Of a stretch of DNA of 23,232 nt, positions 13,190 through 21,055 are shown piece by piece. The notes under the pieces were generated by a model. That model made no database searches. It saw nothing but the letters and a program-made list of their open reading frames with translations, and was not told the DNA's origin. The number at the start of each line of letters is the position of its first letter. The first letter of the stretch is position 1. The translations under genes and the position numbers were made by a program. Origin of the DNA: a virus; the IMG/VR virus record IMGVR_UViG_3300001352_000088, positions 1 to 23,232 of that record. One strand, written 5' to 3'.

Positions 13190-13652
13190 CGGCTTGAAAC
13201 ATCTTCCATTTAATGATATTACCAATTGATGTATGCCGCCACCGTAAGGTTTCAACAATTTCTTGCAAGGTTTCTACTAAAGTTTTTGAATATGCAATTT
13301 TTTCTTCGCTTTGTTGAATTTCTTTATCTGAATCATAATAATAATTCATATCACCCTTCATAACTTTAAGGCCATCAAAGGGATCAAATTCCCATCCCCG
13401 TTGTTCAATTTCTTCGGGCGGCATTTTACCATTATAGTATAGCCACTTAATTTTAAGCAAAGATTTTTGATTTATTTGAGATTTTTTTAATTGAAGTTTG
13501 GCTAAAGAAAGCCACTGCAAATATTTAGCATGTAGTTTAGCTGTATCTACTGATGCACTATCCAATTTAGTATCATCAATTACGCTGTCATTTTGCCATT
13601 CTATAAGGATTTTTTCAATATCTAGTAACAACGGAAACTCCATCTGGTTCAT
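13182..13652 (-). CDS. uvsY: Recombination mediator UvsY, 156 aa
   Basis: Loads the UvsX recombinase onto single-stranded DNA coated with gp32. It resembles T4 UvsY (137 residues) in layout and motifs: DDTKLDSASVDTAKLHAKYL (T4 DSTKLQYEAANNVMLYSKWL), KIKWLYYNGKMPPEE (T4 ALKARLDYYSGRGD), and the C-terminal HTSIGNIIKWKMFQAGG (T4 GFAIKHIQDMRAFEAG). The N-terminal extension is about 15 residues longer. No ribosome binding site is evident, and the late box ends 11 bases before the ATG, so an alternative start or a near-leaderless transcript is possible. It directly precedes uvsW, an order typical of T4-like phages. Confidence 0.88.
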   Translation of the reverse strand: MNQMEFPLLLDIEKILIEWQNDSVIDDTKLDSASVDTAKLHAKYLQWLSLAKLQLKKSQINQKSLLKIKWLYYNGKMPPEEIEQRGWEFDPFDGLKVMKGDMNYYYDSDKEIQQSEEKIAYSKTLVETLQEIVETLRWRHTSIGNIIKWKMFQAGG

Positions 13653-13662
13653 AATATAATAG

Positions 13663-13670
13663 TATTTATA
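13663..13670 (-). promoter_or_regulatory. Candidate T4-type late promoter upstream of uvsY
   Basis: The minus strand reads TATAAATA between the 242-aa gene and uvsY. It lies only 11 bases from the ATG, which would leave a leader of about five bases. Confidence 0.4.
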
Positions 13671-13678
13671 ACGTCTAA

Positions 13679-14407
13679 TTACACCTCAATATGGAAATTA
13701 TTTATTTCAATTGGAATTAAATCCACTAATTGGGCTTTTATATGATCTGTATTAACATCAATATGGTTTATTTTTTCACGTATCTCTATAAAATTATGTA
13801 TACTATAAAATAGCCATTTAAATGTCAAGTATAATATTGAATCATTATAACTATTAAATTGAAAAAAATCTTCATGCATTAAACCAGCAAATCTAACCCC
13901 ACGTCGGTTTAACGAATGAAAAATAAAATTATTAATTTCACGGCATGTATTTTCATTATCACGCAGATTTTCAATATAATTTAAATTTTTTAACCTAGTT
14001 ACGGGTTTTTTACAGTAAAATAAAAGATTGCTAAAATGATAAAGATTGGACATAGATATAATTGAATTTATAATTTCTTTATCAATAGTTTCATTAATGA
14101 TATAAAATGTTGGTCGATACGACATTATTAATCTTATAGCGGTATTCAGTCTATTAATATCATTTGTTTTTTTGTATTGTAATATAATATCCCGAAAAAT
14201 TCCGGACTTTATATTAAAAATTTCGCAATTTTCGCAGTCATTTATATCAACATTATATCCTAATGCTATTAAATTTTCAGTTAATAAATCATATTTAATA
14301 TATTTTTTATGGGCTTCTGCAAACCAATTTGTTAAAATTTCACCGCTATTGCCGTTATTAGTCCAAACTATTAATGCTCTATATCGCCGTATATCATTAT
14401 CTATCAT
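13679..14407 (-). CDS. Unrecognised protein, 242 aa
   Basis: I do not recognise this protein. It is soluble, rich in Asn, Ile and Tyr, and has no signal peptide or clear membrane helix. It has a CxxC-like pair (DCENCEIF, about 57-64) and a run of hydrophobic strands and helices around IRLIMSYRPTFYIINET (about 91-107) that would suit a Rossmann-like alpha/beta fold. The RYRALIVWTNNGNSGEIL opening could be the first strand and loop of such a fold. It starts a few bases after the gp19-like gene and ends 26 bases before uvsY. Codon use is strongly AT-rich, like the 249-aa and 225-aa accessory genes and more so than the capsid genes. Confidence 0.6.
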   Translation of the reverse strand: MIDNDIRRYRALIVWTNNGNSGEILTNWFAEAHKKYIKYDLLTENLIALGYNVDINDCENCEIFNIKSGIFRDIILQYKKTNDINRLNTAIRLIMSYRPTFYIINETIDKEIINSIISMSNLYHFSNLLFYCKKPVTRLKNLNYIENLRDNENTCREINNFIFHSLNRRGVRFAGLMHEDFFQFNSYNDSILYLTFKWLFYSIHNFIEIREKINHIDVNTDHIKAQLVDLIPIEINNFHIEV

Positions 14408-14412
14408 TATAC

Positions 14413-14898
14413 TTAGTCCCTAAGTTCAAAATATCCTATTTTAAATGTTACTTCAAAAGTAACTACTGGTGCTTCGCTAACGCCCGCTTGAAATGACAAA
14501 GGCCCAACAAATGTTGGTATACAATCAATATATCGAAATTCTTTAACTTTATTATTATGACTTGACATAATAATAGCTGATATATCTACTTGAATTCTTT
14601 TTTCTGCATCATTATGGTGTTTTTCCGTAAGTTCGGTTAACCATTCAAACATTTCTTTATAAGAATTCATATCCTCATCACAGATAACTTCAATAGTCAA
14701 ATCACCAAATGAAATATTATCACCAGTTAATGATATTGATTGAATCCTTTTATACGATACCACAGGTGCATCAATGGTAATTGCAGGATGATCGAATCTT
14801 TGTGCAAAAAATTCTAAATTACCGTATTCTTTTCTATCTAAAACTATTCTAAAATTAGTTGGTTGGAGATAGTTAATATTGCTAGTTAATTCTGACAT
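14413..14898 (-). CDS. gp19-like tail tube paralogue / structural protein, 161 aa
   Basis: NYLQPTNFRIVLDRKEYGNL, then FFAQRFDHPAITIDAP, then a mid-region FGDLTIEVICDEDMNSY and the C-terminal VTFEVTFKIGYFEL follow the T4 tail tube fold: N-terminal strand, substitution of the CKATALPAG-type loop, TVTVMND-type strand, and the final FEVTF..YWE strand. The genuine gp19 is at 21056-21601, so this is a divergent second copy, as seen in many marine T4-like phages. It may be a tail-tube terminator or baseplate hub component, as a guess. A late TATAAATA box and a CGGAG site precede the ATG. Confidence 0.7.
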   Translation of the reverse strand: MSELTSNINYLQPTNFRIVLDRKEYGNLEFFAQRFDHPAITIDAPVVSYKRIQSISLTGDNISFGDLTIEVICDEDMNSYKEMFEWLTELTEKHHNDAEKRIQVDISAIIMSSHNNKVKEFRYIDCIPTFVGPLSFQAGVSEAPVVTFEVTFKIGYFELRD

Positions 14899-14933
14899 TC
14901 CATAATACTCCGTATGTTATAATTATTTATATG

Positions 14934-14941
14934 CAAAAATA
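14934..14941 (-). promoter_or_regulatory. Candidate T4-type late promoter for the gp19-like gene
   Basis: The minus strand reads TATAAATA, 36 bases before the ATG of the gp19-like gene, with a CGGAG ribosome binding site between. Spacing and gene class (structural) fit late transcription. Confidence 0.6.
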
Positions 14942-14951
14942 ATACAAAAAA

Positions 14952-14972
14952 ATGCATTTTTAGATGTTTACA
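14952..14972 (+). promoter_or_regulatory. Partial third copy of the rightward cassette's upstream part
   Basis: The plus strand has ATGCATTTTTAG, two bases, then TTTACA, nearly the same as the first part of the cassette at 11078. The downstream half diverges: a possible -10 (TATTGT) lies 17 bases away at 14990-14995 and is weak. The 261-base gap 14899-15159 otherwise holds the late box, three TATATC hexamers and the gp23 terminator. Confidence 0.4.
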
Positions 14973-15055
14973 TTTCTTTTTACTTGTACTATTGTAAATT
15001 ATAACCTAAAGCAGACTACGTTACACAAACTGCCATTCTACCCATTTATCACTTT

Positions 15056-15073
15056 TATATCTATATCTATATC
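15056..15073. repeat. Three tandem TATATC hexamers
   Basis: Direct hexamer repeat in the gap between the gp23 terminator and the gp19-like gene. It may be a slippage tract or protein-binding site; nothing indicates which. Confidence 0.6.
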
Positions 15074-15093
15074 TAATTGCTATCTACACCGAA

Positions 15094-15120
15094 TAAAAAA
15101 AGAGGCGCCGAAGCGCCTCT
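15094..15120 (-). terminator. Strong rho-independent terminator after gp23
   Basis: On the minus strand AGAGGCGC, a TTCG tetraloop and GCGCCTCT are followed by a run of T. A perfect 8-bp GC-rich stem with a UUCG loop ends the capsid operon about 40 bases after the gp23 stop codon. Confidence 0.95.
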
Positions 15121-15159
15121 AGTTGTTCTGTTACCAGAATAATATTATTTAATCTAATC

Positions 15160-16482
15160 TTATGCAGACAAGATATTGTCAACTCTGAAGATTCTGTAAT
15201 ATTGATTAGTCTTCGCAGCTGCTAGACCGTTTGCGGGTGTAGCACCTACAAATGGGTTTGATGCCATGCCATAACGAGTTTTGAACCCGATACGTGGCTG
15301 GAAGTCATTTTCACCTACTGCACGAACCATTGTGAGTGGTACGTATGGGCAATAGAAGAGACCTGCATCGTATGCATTTGTACCTTTGTATCCAACAGTG
15401 ATATAATCAACAGTTGCATATGGGTCGATATAAACGCGTGTGCGGCCATTAAGAACACCAGCAAAAGTATTACCTGTGTCATCAACTTGCAAGTTAGTTG
15501 CGAGTGCTGGAGCATAGTCCAGCATACCTGTTGCTGCCAAAGCAGAAGCTACATCAGAAGATGTGATGATGAAGTTACCACGACCGCGACGTGTTTCTTT
15601 TGCGATTTGGTTAGCTTCACGTTCAATTTGAACCATCAAACCTTTGAATTTTTCTACTGACCAACGACCATCTGCATCTGAGGACAAGTCAAACACGCCG
15701 TTAATTGCTGTGTTAGATGTATTTGCACCAGTTTTAGCTTGGCTGTTGATTGTACGAATAACTTCGCGGTTAATTTCAGCAAGAATCTCTGTTGACAAGA
15801 TATTTGCCAATTCTGATTCTGCATCAAGACCGTGAATAGATTTCAAGTCTTGAGCTAACTCAAGGCTATATTCTGCTTTCAATGCACGTGTTTTTGCAGA
15901 CACTGTTGCTTTTTCAATGGTGAAACCCATTTCAGCAAAAGGATTGCCAGCTGAATCGCCAAGGGCTTCGCCTGCAGTTGTAGTCATACCTGTACCAGCA
16001 CCTGGTCCTGTGCGATCATTGTCGATAGAGGAGTCAGAGTTAGAATCAGTAAGACCCAAAAGACCAGATGTATCACCGGTCTGTGAACCTGCGCCGGAGA
16101 ATGCTGTATTAGCTTCACCGAAGAGTGCTTCAGGTTGGCTAGTTGAACCAGCATTATAACGTGACTTCATTGCGAAGATCAAGCCAGTTGGGCCAGTCAT
16201 CGGCTGAACGCCACATACGTCATATGCCATCATGTTTGGCATTGCGCGACGTACCAAGGAAATCAAGATTGGATCCCAGTTAGAAGCGGAACCAGTGTTA
16301 TTGCCTGGAGCATCTTCTGTAATGAAACCTTGAGTAGCAGAGCGAGCTTCTGCTAATGATTTTTCTTGGTTTTCTAAAATAACCGCAGTTACGGAACGAC
16401 GATATGCATCATCGATTTTGCCTGCAGATTCTTCATTGAGCACTGGTGCCCATTTTTCTGTTAAGTTTTTATAGTTAGACAT
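15160..16482 (-). CDS. 23: Major capsid protein gp23, 440 aa
   Basis: HK97-fold shell protein. The segment WDPILISLVRRAMPNMMAYD, then GVQPMTGPTGLIFAMKSRY, is diagnostic of gp23. It is shorter than the T4 protein (521 residues), mainly in the insertion domain. The N-terminal region has ILENQEKSLAEA as in relatives, followed by GFITE; cleavage by gp21 after an I-x-E site is expected at Glu56, which gives a mature protein starting Asp57. Codon use is less AT-rich than the neighbouring accessory genes, consistent with high expression. A terminator follows. Confidence 0.96.
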   Translation of the reverse strand: MSNYKNLTEKWAPVLNEESAGKIDDAYRRSVTAVILENQEKSLAEARSATQGFITEDAPGNNTGSASNWDPILISLVRRAMPNMMAYDVCGVQPMTGPTGLIFAMKSRYNAGSTSQPEALFGEANTAFSGAGSQTGDTSGLLGLTDSNSDSSIDNDRTGPGAGTGMTTTAGEALGDSAGNPFAEMGFTIEKATVSAKTRALKAEYSLELAQDLKSIHGLDAESELANILSTEILAEINREVIRTINSQAKTGANTSNTAINGVFDLSSDADGRWSVEKFKGLMVQIEREANQIAKETRRGRGNFIITSSDVASALAATGMLDYAPALATNLQVDDTGNTFAGVLNGRTRVYIDPYATVDYITVGYKGTNAYDAGLFYCPYVPLTMVRAVGENDFQPRIGFKTRYGMASNPFVGATPANGLAAAKTNQYYRIFRVDNILSA

Positions 16483-16499
16483 TCCATAAGTCCTTTAGT

Positions 16500-17609
16500 T
16501 TAATTTGATGTTCTTAAAGCAGTGAGATAGCGATCCATAGAGGCATTGCTTTCTACAATTGAATCGGCCTCTTCAGCTTCTTCTACTGCTTCATTAATTA
16601 CTTCTTCAGCTTCTTCTACTGATTTAGAAAAATATGATTCTTTAAGTGTTGCCACTTTTGAAGTAAATGATTCTGCATTATCAAAATCTAGGTTTTCCGC
16701 TAGTTTTTCGAGTTTGGCAACTTGTGTTTCTGCTAGATCTTTAGCAGCTTCACGAATAATCATTGTACGTTGCAAAGTTTCTACTGATTCTTTCATTGCG
16801 ATATTTGTAGCAGTCTCTTTATTCAAGAGAGCTTCAAGTTCTTCGACTTGTTCTGCTAGATCGTCAACTAAATCAATTTTAGCTTCTGGAACTTCAATAT
16901 ACGATTCAACAAATAAGTCTTTCATTTTGGACATAAATGTTTCTGCAATTTCAGTTCTTAAACCACGTTCAACAGCTAATTTGTTGTCTTCCATCCACGT
17001 TTCAACTACATAATTTAGATAGCTATCAATTTTTTCAACTAGTTCGCCTTTAGCTTCAGCAAGACCTTCGGCCATTTCTGTAGCAAAGTTTTCTTCGAGT
17101 GCGTCAACTTTTTCAGCATAAGCAGTTTCAAGTTCAACTGTTTTTTCTGAAATTGTTTCATGCACTCTTGAAGATACTGCTGCTTCAAAAATTGTTGCAG
17201 CTTTAGTTTTAAAATCTTCTGATAGAGATTCATCATTAGTTACAAGCGCATCTAGATCTTCTTTGAAGTTAAGCGGTGCAACTGCAACAACTTCTTCTTC
17301 TTCGAAATCAAAAGATTCGCCCATGAGGTTTTTATAAGAGGCTTGTAAATCAGCCTTTTTCATTTTACCCATTTTATTATACATTGCATTAATGATACCA
17401 GCTTTAGTTTTAGGTGCTGGATCTTGCTTTGTATTATCTTTTGCTGTATTACCACTTGCATCGCCGCGAGCGGCTTTAGCAGTTACTTCCCCAGCTTTAT
17501 CTACGCTATCAATAGATTGCGCTTCAGCGTTCTTTGGATCGTGAGCTTCTTCCACAACTTCGTTGTTTAAGTCGAGCTCCACATCCTGTTCTTGGATTTG
17601 ATCAGTCAT
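16500..17609 (-). CDS. 22: Prohead scaffold protein gp22, 369 aa
   Basis: Main internal scaffold of the prohead, degraded by gp21 during maturation. Identified from its position between 21 and 23 and from its composition: an acidic, low-aromatic, mostly coiled-coil protein (EAAVSSRVHETISEKTVELE is typical). Several L-x-E and I-x-E sites suit the protease. The N-terminal 80 residues are disordered. It is longer than T4 gp22 (269 residues), as in marine relatives. The C-terminus RYLTALRTSN resembles the conserved scaffold end. It has a GAGGAG ribosome binding site. Confidence 0.9.
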   Translation of the reverse strand: MTDQIQEQDVELDLNNEVVEEAHDPKNAEAQSIDSVDKAGEVTAKAARGDASGNTAKDNTKQDPAPKTKAGIINAMYNKMGKMKKADLQASYKNLMGESFDFEEEEVVAVAPLNFKEDLDALVTNDESLSEDFKTKAATIFEAAVSSRVHETISEKTVELETAYAEKVDALEENFATEMAEGLAEAKGELVEKIDSYLNYVVETWMEDNKLAVERGLRTEIAETFMSKMKDLFVESYIEVPEAKIDLVDDLAEQVEELEALLNKETATNIAMKESVETLQRTMIIREAAKDLAETQVAKLEKLAENLDFDNAESFTSKVATLKESYFSKSVEEAEEVINEAVEEAEEADSIVESNASMDRYLTALRTSN

Positions 17610-17620
17610 GTTGACTCCTC

Positions 17621-18274
17621 TTATTTGTTTATCAACGAGAGGAAATTTTCAAACTCACGCAATTGCACTTCGTGCAAATTGCTACGTGAAGCTTCTTTAA
17701 TTTCAGTCTCTATTTCTTCAATTACTTGAGATTGGATGATACCGTTATTCCAAACCCATTCTACACCTTCCATTATTCCATTAACAAAAGCTTCTGGTGC
17801 AGATGGATCCTGTACAATATCTACAGTGCTCAACATAAAGTCATCTTTGACGTACATTGTCCCACTACGATTCTCAAGACTTCCCATACCACGAGTTGAA
17901 ACGCCTAACTGAACACCACCATCTAGTAAACCTTTTACGATATTACCCATCGGAGTGTCTAAAATAAGCGCTTTTCCCACTACTGAATTACCATTCCATA
18001 CCATTTCGGTAATTCTGTGAGAAACTTTATCTAAGTTCACTGTTGGCCCTTCCGGGTGATTTAATTCTCCAACAGCCCTCTTAGTCATTACTTGTTCCGT
18101 ATTGAATTTATGTATAGCTGATTCCATAATTGCTTTTGGATAAATTCTTCCATTACGGTTTTTAGTTTCAGCTTGAGCGAAAATACCCTCAATAACATAA
18201 TTTTGTTTACCACTTTCAGTGGATTCTTTAATTAATGAAATTTCTTGGTCAAGGTATTCTGCAATAAGCTTCAT
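17621..18274 (-). CDS. 21: Prohead core protease gp21, 217 aa
   Basis: Serine protease that cleaves scaffold and shell proteins at L/I-x-E during head maturation. Catalytic candidates are His73 in GELNHPEG and Ser126 in LGVSTRGMG, matching the assemblin-type fold with the T4 pair. YVIEGIFAQAETKNRNGRIY and VSHRITEMVW are characteristic. The length is close to T4 gp21 (212 residues). The C-terminal 35 residues are Glu-rich, with I-x-E sites (IEEIETEIKE) suited to self-cleavage. It is followed by gp22 after 11 bases. Confidence 0.93.
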   Translation of the reverse strand: MKLIAEYLDQEISLIKESTESGKQNYVIEGIFAQAETKNRNGRIYPKAIMESAIHKFNTEQVMTKRAVGELNHPEGPTVNLDKVSHRITEMVWNGNSVVGKALILDTPMGNIVKGLLDGGVQLGVSTRGMGSLENRSGTMYVKDDFMLSTVDIVQDPSAPEAFVNGIMEGVEWVWNNGIIQSQVIEEIETEIKEASRSNLHEVQLREFENFLSLINK

Positions 18275-18303
18275 TTTTTATTCCTTTAATTTATAGACTT
18301 TAA

Positions 18304-18567
18304 TTAGTCTTGAATATCTTCTTCATCAAAAAATTCTTCGATTTCTTCATCCGAAATTTCCAAATCATCAGATCCGCCATTAAACATTGTATCTGCTATG
18401 GCAACTTTTTTATCTTCTAAAGCATCATTCATTTTATCTGATACCATATCGTTAAAAATATCCGAAGATGTTTTATAATCATTTCCTAAAATACTATCAA
18501 TCATTGATTCAATTGGATTGACTTCAACTTCAACTTCATCTATTTCAAAATTTTCTTCGTTTTCCAT
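18304..18567 (-). CDS. Prohead core protein, gp67/gp68-like, 87 aa
   Basis: Very acidic short protein with Glu/Asp-rich ends and a helical middle (SDIFNDMVSDKMNDALEDKK), then VAIADTMFNG. This middle segment is typical of the small prohead core proteins encoded next to gene 21 in marine T4-like phages. The assignment to 67 rather than 68 is not certain. It has a GGAGAAC ribosome binding site and a TATAAATA box 22 bases upstream. Position, charge and a cluster of protease genes downstream support a role in the head core. Confidence 0.75.
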   Translation of the reverse strand: MENEENFEIDEVEVEVNPIESMIDSILGNDYKTSSDIFNDMVSDKMNDALEDKKVAIADTMFNGGSDDLEISDEEIEEFFDEEDIQD

Positions 18568-18588
18568 AATGTTCTCCGTCTTTGATAT

Positions 18589-18596
18589 TATTTATA
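18589..18596 (-). promoter_or_regulatory. Candidate T4-type late promoter for the head core genes
   Basis: The minus strand reads TATAAATA, 22 bases before the ATG, with GGAG between. It would serve the small prohead core gene, 21, 22 and 23 as a late unit ending at the gp23 terminator. Confidence 0.65.
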
Positions 18597-18626
18597 CATT
18601 TAATGTTCTTCACTTAGCAAAAAAAG

Positions 18627-19445
18627 TTAAAGTGAATCAATTAATTCTCTAATATACGTTTCAGTTATAAAGGATTTAATATATTGTTCAGTCGCAATAG
18701 ATTGTATATATTGCCCATCAATAATTCCCTTAAGATATGCAGCATTTGCTGCAGTTTGAATATATGTACTATCTACATATGATTGTATATATTGCTCATT
18801 TATAAGATTAGTAATTGATGTATCTATTGTAGTGCCATTTTGTTTTATATCAACACCAAGTCCAAAATCTGCTTCACTTGGATTAATTTTTAATTTAATC
18901 AATCCGTCAGTTAAATTAGTAAAGAATAAATTATCATTTGAATCACCGGATATCAAATAATTTCCTATATTAAGACCATCTCCTAGTATAAGATTTCCAC
19001 TAGAGTCAACTTCTAAATTAAATGCTGCACTATCAGCGCCTATTATAGTAATATCCTGGCTATCAGTTGGAGTTATTTCATCTTCTGGATCATCTGCTCT
19101 ACTAACATTTAATGTAAAAATTGATCCAACTGCTTGAAAAATTCCAAGTTGGAGATTCAACATATCCCTAGCAGTAAATGACTGTAATGAGATTGATACA
19201 GCTTCAGCTTTGTCTAAGTATAGCCGTATACCATATCTACCACTAATATGATATCCATTAAAATATGATCCAACACCAGCCCAGCCACGGACAGAATTTA
19301 CTAAATTGGTACTATCTAAAATTATAGTAAGATCAATATACGGTTCTAAATATGATATTACTATTGCATCTTGTACAGATGATATTTCACCAACCCGACC
19401 ACTACTAGTTCTAAATCGTACTTTATCTAAATATGCGCTAAGCAA
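18627..19445 (-). CDS. Structural-type protein with C-terminal 9-residue repeats, 272 aa
   Basis: Located between portal gp20 and the prohead core gene, where T4 has no such gene. It begins at TTG: an in-frame TAA lies two codons upstream, AAGGA is placed correctly, and no ATG occurs for more than 90 codons. The central region is beta-rich (DITIIGADSAAFNLEVDSSG, then NLILGDGLNIGNYLISGDSN), as in tail-fibre or decoration domains. The last 54 residues are six 9-residue repeats with the pattern Y-I/L at the first two positions (YIQSYVDST, YIQTAANAA, YLKGIIDGQ, and so on). Such Tyr-rich repeats occur in structural proteins of marine phages. Virion component is likely; exact role unknown. Confidence 0.65.
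   Translation of the reverse strand: MLSAYLDKVRFRTSSGRVGEISSVQDAIVISYLEPYIDLTIILDSTNLVNSVRGWAGVGSYFNGYHISGRYGIRLYLDKAEAVSISLQSFTARDMLNLQLGIFQAVGSIFTLNVSRADDPEDEITPTDSQDITIIGADSAAFNLEVDSSGNLILGDGLNIGNYLISGDSNDNLFFTNLTDGLIKLKINPSEADFGLGVDIKQNGTTIDTSITNLINEQYIQSYVDSTYIQTAANAAYLKGIIDGQYIQSIATEQYIKSFITETYIRELIDSL
18630..18791 (-). repeat. Six in-frame 27-bp coding repeats
   Basis: Encodes the six 9-residue units of the 272-aa protein. Conservation is at the protein level (Tyr, then Ile/Leu, then polar), with diverged DNA, which argues for an old repeat kept by selection. Confidence 0.7.
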
Positions 19446-19455
19446 GAGTTATTCC

Positions 19456-20979
19456 TTACTCATCGTTGGGCAGATTTTTTTCTACCTCTTCAGCATCTTG
19501 GTCATTACTATCTTCAACATCTTTAGAAAGAATTTTAATTTCTTCTGCATCTAACTTTAAAACAGTTTTCATTACCCATTCTTTAGTAAAATATTCACCA
19601 ACATATTGACTAAGCATATCTAATGTTTGCACACGTTCTTTTAATATATCTGACTCTTTTAACTCTGTAAAATGATTATCACGTGAAAAATCAATAATAA
19701 CATCATTTTTCCATTGTTCCCAATCACCTTCGGTAATAATTTTTTTCAAAAGTAATTGTTTTTTTAGAATATTATAAAAAATAACGGAAAATTTTGCTCT
19801 TAGTCTATCAATAAATTTTTGAAACTTAATTTCATCTCGACCGATTTCACTGCTCCTCCCAAGAGAAAACTGTGCTTCTTGCTCTAATCTATTTAATGGT
19901 ACATTTAATGCTTTATAAACTCTTTTTTGAAAATAAACAATATCATCAATTTGTCCAAGATTTTCACCACCTGGCAAGGTTGAAATTTCTGTACCACGGC
20001 CGCCTTCTCTACGAGGTAACCAAAAATCTTCAAGCATTGACATATGCTTACGATCATCTCTTAATTCACCGCTATTAGCATCATATACTAGCTTATTGCG
20101 ATATTTTGCCATAATATTTTTCATATATTCATCAGCTTTACCTTTTGGTAAATTGCCAATATCAATATAAAAAATTCTTCTTTCAGGTGCACGAGCTAAT
20201 CTGTATATAACTAATGAATCTTCCATCATTCTTAATTGATTAACTGGCTTTATTGCTTTTTGCAAATTAGAAATAATTTTTGTTCTTGTTTCATCCATCA
20301 ATCCTGATGTTACATAACTAATAGAGTCAGTTGAAAATTTTACTGCATTTTTATTTTGTTGACTTCCAGGCTTATCTTGATAAATATAATATTCTTTTAC
20401 ATTATCAATAATATCAATATTAGTAAGCGGGTCACGTTTTTTCTTGACTTCTTTTATTTTTCTAATTTTAGTAGAATCTAGGAATCTAATATCTTGAATT
20501 CCCATTTTTTCATTTTTTTCATCCACAACTAAATGGTGGTATATTCTACCATCAATATACCATCTTCGAAATATATCGTGGGCATTTTCTTTAAAATTCA
20601 AAAGATTAAGAATACCATTAAATTCTTCCTGAATTTGATTCTTAATATTATCAGCTACTTCAACATTTTCTAAATTCAAGTTAACAATACTATTATCATC
20701 ATCATAAATTATAGATTCATTTACAATATTTTCAATAGCGTCATCGACCTCGGGATGACTGGCAATCCCGCGGTATTTTAAAATCATTTGAAAATTATCT
20801 TTAGCAGCGTTTCCGTCAATATCAACATATTGACCATAATGGCCGCCTGACGCAGTTATATAACCAGCCCCGTCTTCATCGGTTGCTGGAACAACAGATT
20901 TTAGTCTATTATTATCTAATTTTGACTGGGATGCTTTTTTAATTTCAAACCCAAAAATTTTCAAAGTATTATCAGCCAT
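19456..20979 (-). CDS. 20: Portal vertex protein gp20, 507 aa
   Basis: Dodecameric portal, head initiation site and DNA packaging channel. The length matches T4 gp20 (524 residues). Diagnostic segments include YRGIASHPEVDDAIENIVNE near the N-terminus, RLARAPERRIFYIDIGNLPK in the middle, and FQKRVYKALNVPLNRLEQE followed by GRSSEIGRDEIKF in the C-terminal half. The N-terminus FGFEIKKA is also typical. An AAGGA-type ribosome binding site is present. A perfect 11-bp hairpin sits between gp19 and this gene. The 272-aa gene starts ten bases after the stop codon. Confidence 0.95.
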   Translation of the reverse strand: MADNTLKIFGFEIKKASQSKLDNNRLKSVVPATDEDGAGYITASGGHYGQYVDIDGNAAKDNFQMILKYRGIASHPEVDDAIENIVNESIIYDDDNSIVNLNLENVEVADNIKNQIQEEFNGILNLLNFKENAHDIFRRWYIDGRIYHHLVVDEKNEKMGIQDIRFLDSTKIRKIKEVKKKRDPLTNIDIIDNVKEYYIYQDKPGSQQNKNAVKFSTDSISYVTSGLMDETRTKIISNLQKAIKPVNQLRMMEDSLVIYRLARAPERRIFYIDIGNLPKGKADEYMKNIMAKYRNKLVYDANSGELRDDRKHMSMLEDFWLPRREGGRGTEISTLPGGENLGQIDDIVYFQKRVYKALNVPLNRLEQEAQFSLGRSSEIGRDEIKFQKFIDRLRAKFSVIFYNILKKQLLLKKIITEGDWEQWKNDVIIDFSRDNHFTELKESDILKERVQTLDMLSQYVGEYFTKEWVMKTVLKLDAEEIKILSKDVEDSNDQDAEEVEKNLPNDE

Positions 20980-20998
20980 TCTCTATCCTTACCTTATA

Positions 20999-21023
20999 GA
21001 GGAGAAGGACAATCCTTCTCCTC
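20999..21023 (-). terminator. 11-bp hairpin between gp19 and gp20
   Basis: Perfect inverted repeat: GAGGAGAAGGA, three-base loop, TCCTTCTCCTC. There is no T-run after it on the minus strand, so it is a weak or non-standard terminator; it could equally be an mRNA stability or processing element that keeps gp19 transcripts abundant. Called a terminator only for want of a better class. Confidence 0.45.
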
Positions 21024-21055
21024 CATTAGTTTTATTTATTCAATAATTAAGTAGT

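Noticed and set aside
13190-13258. N-terminal extension of UvsW from a TTG
   Set aside because: It would overlap uvsY by 77 bases, lacks a ribosome binding site and extends past the T4 N-terminus.
15001-15060. Possible tRNA or structured RNA in the gp23 downstream gap
   Set aside because: No cloverleaf, T-loop or acceptor stem could be assembled on either strand.
16546-17013. 155-codon plus-strand Ser-rich frame
   Set aside because: The mirror image of the Glu-rich gp22 coding sequence; Glu codons read as Ser/Phe in antisense.
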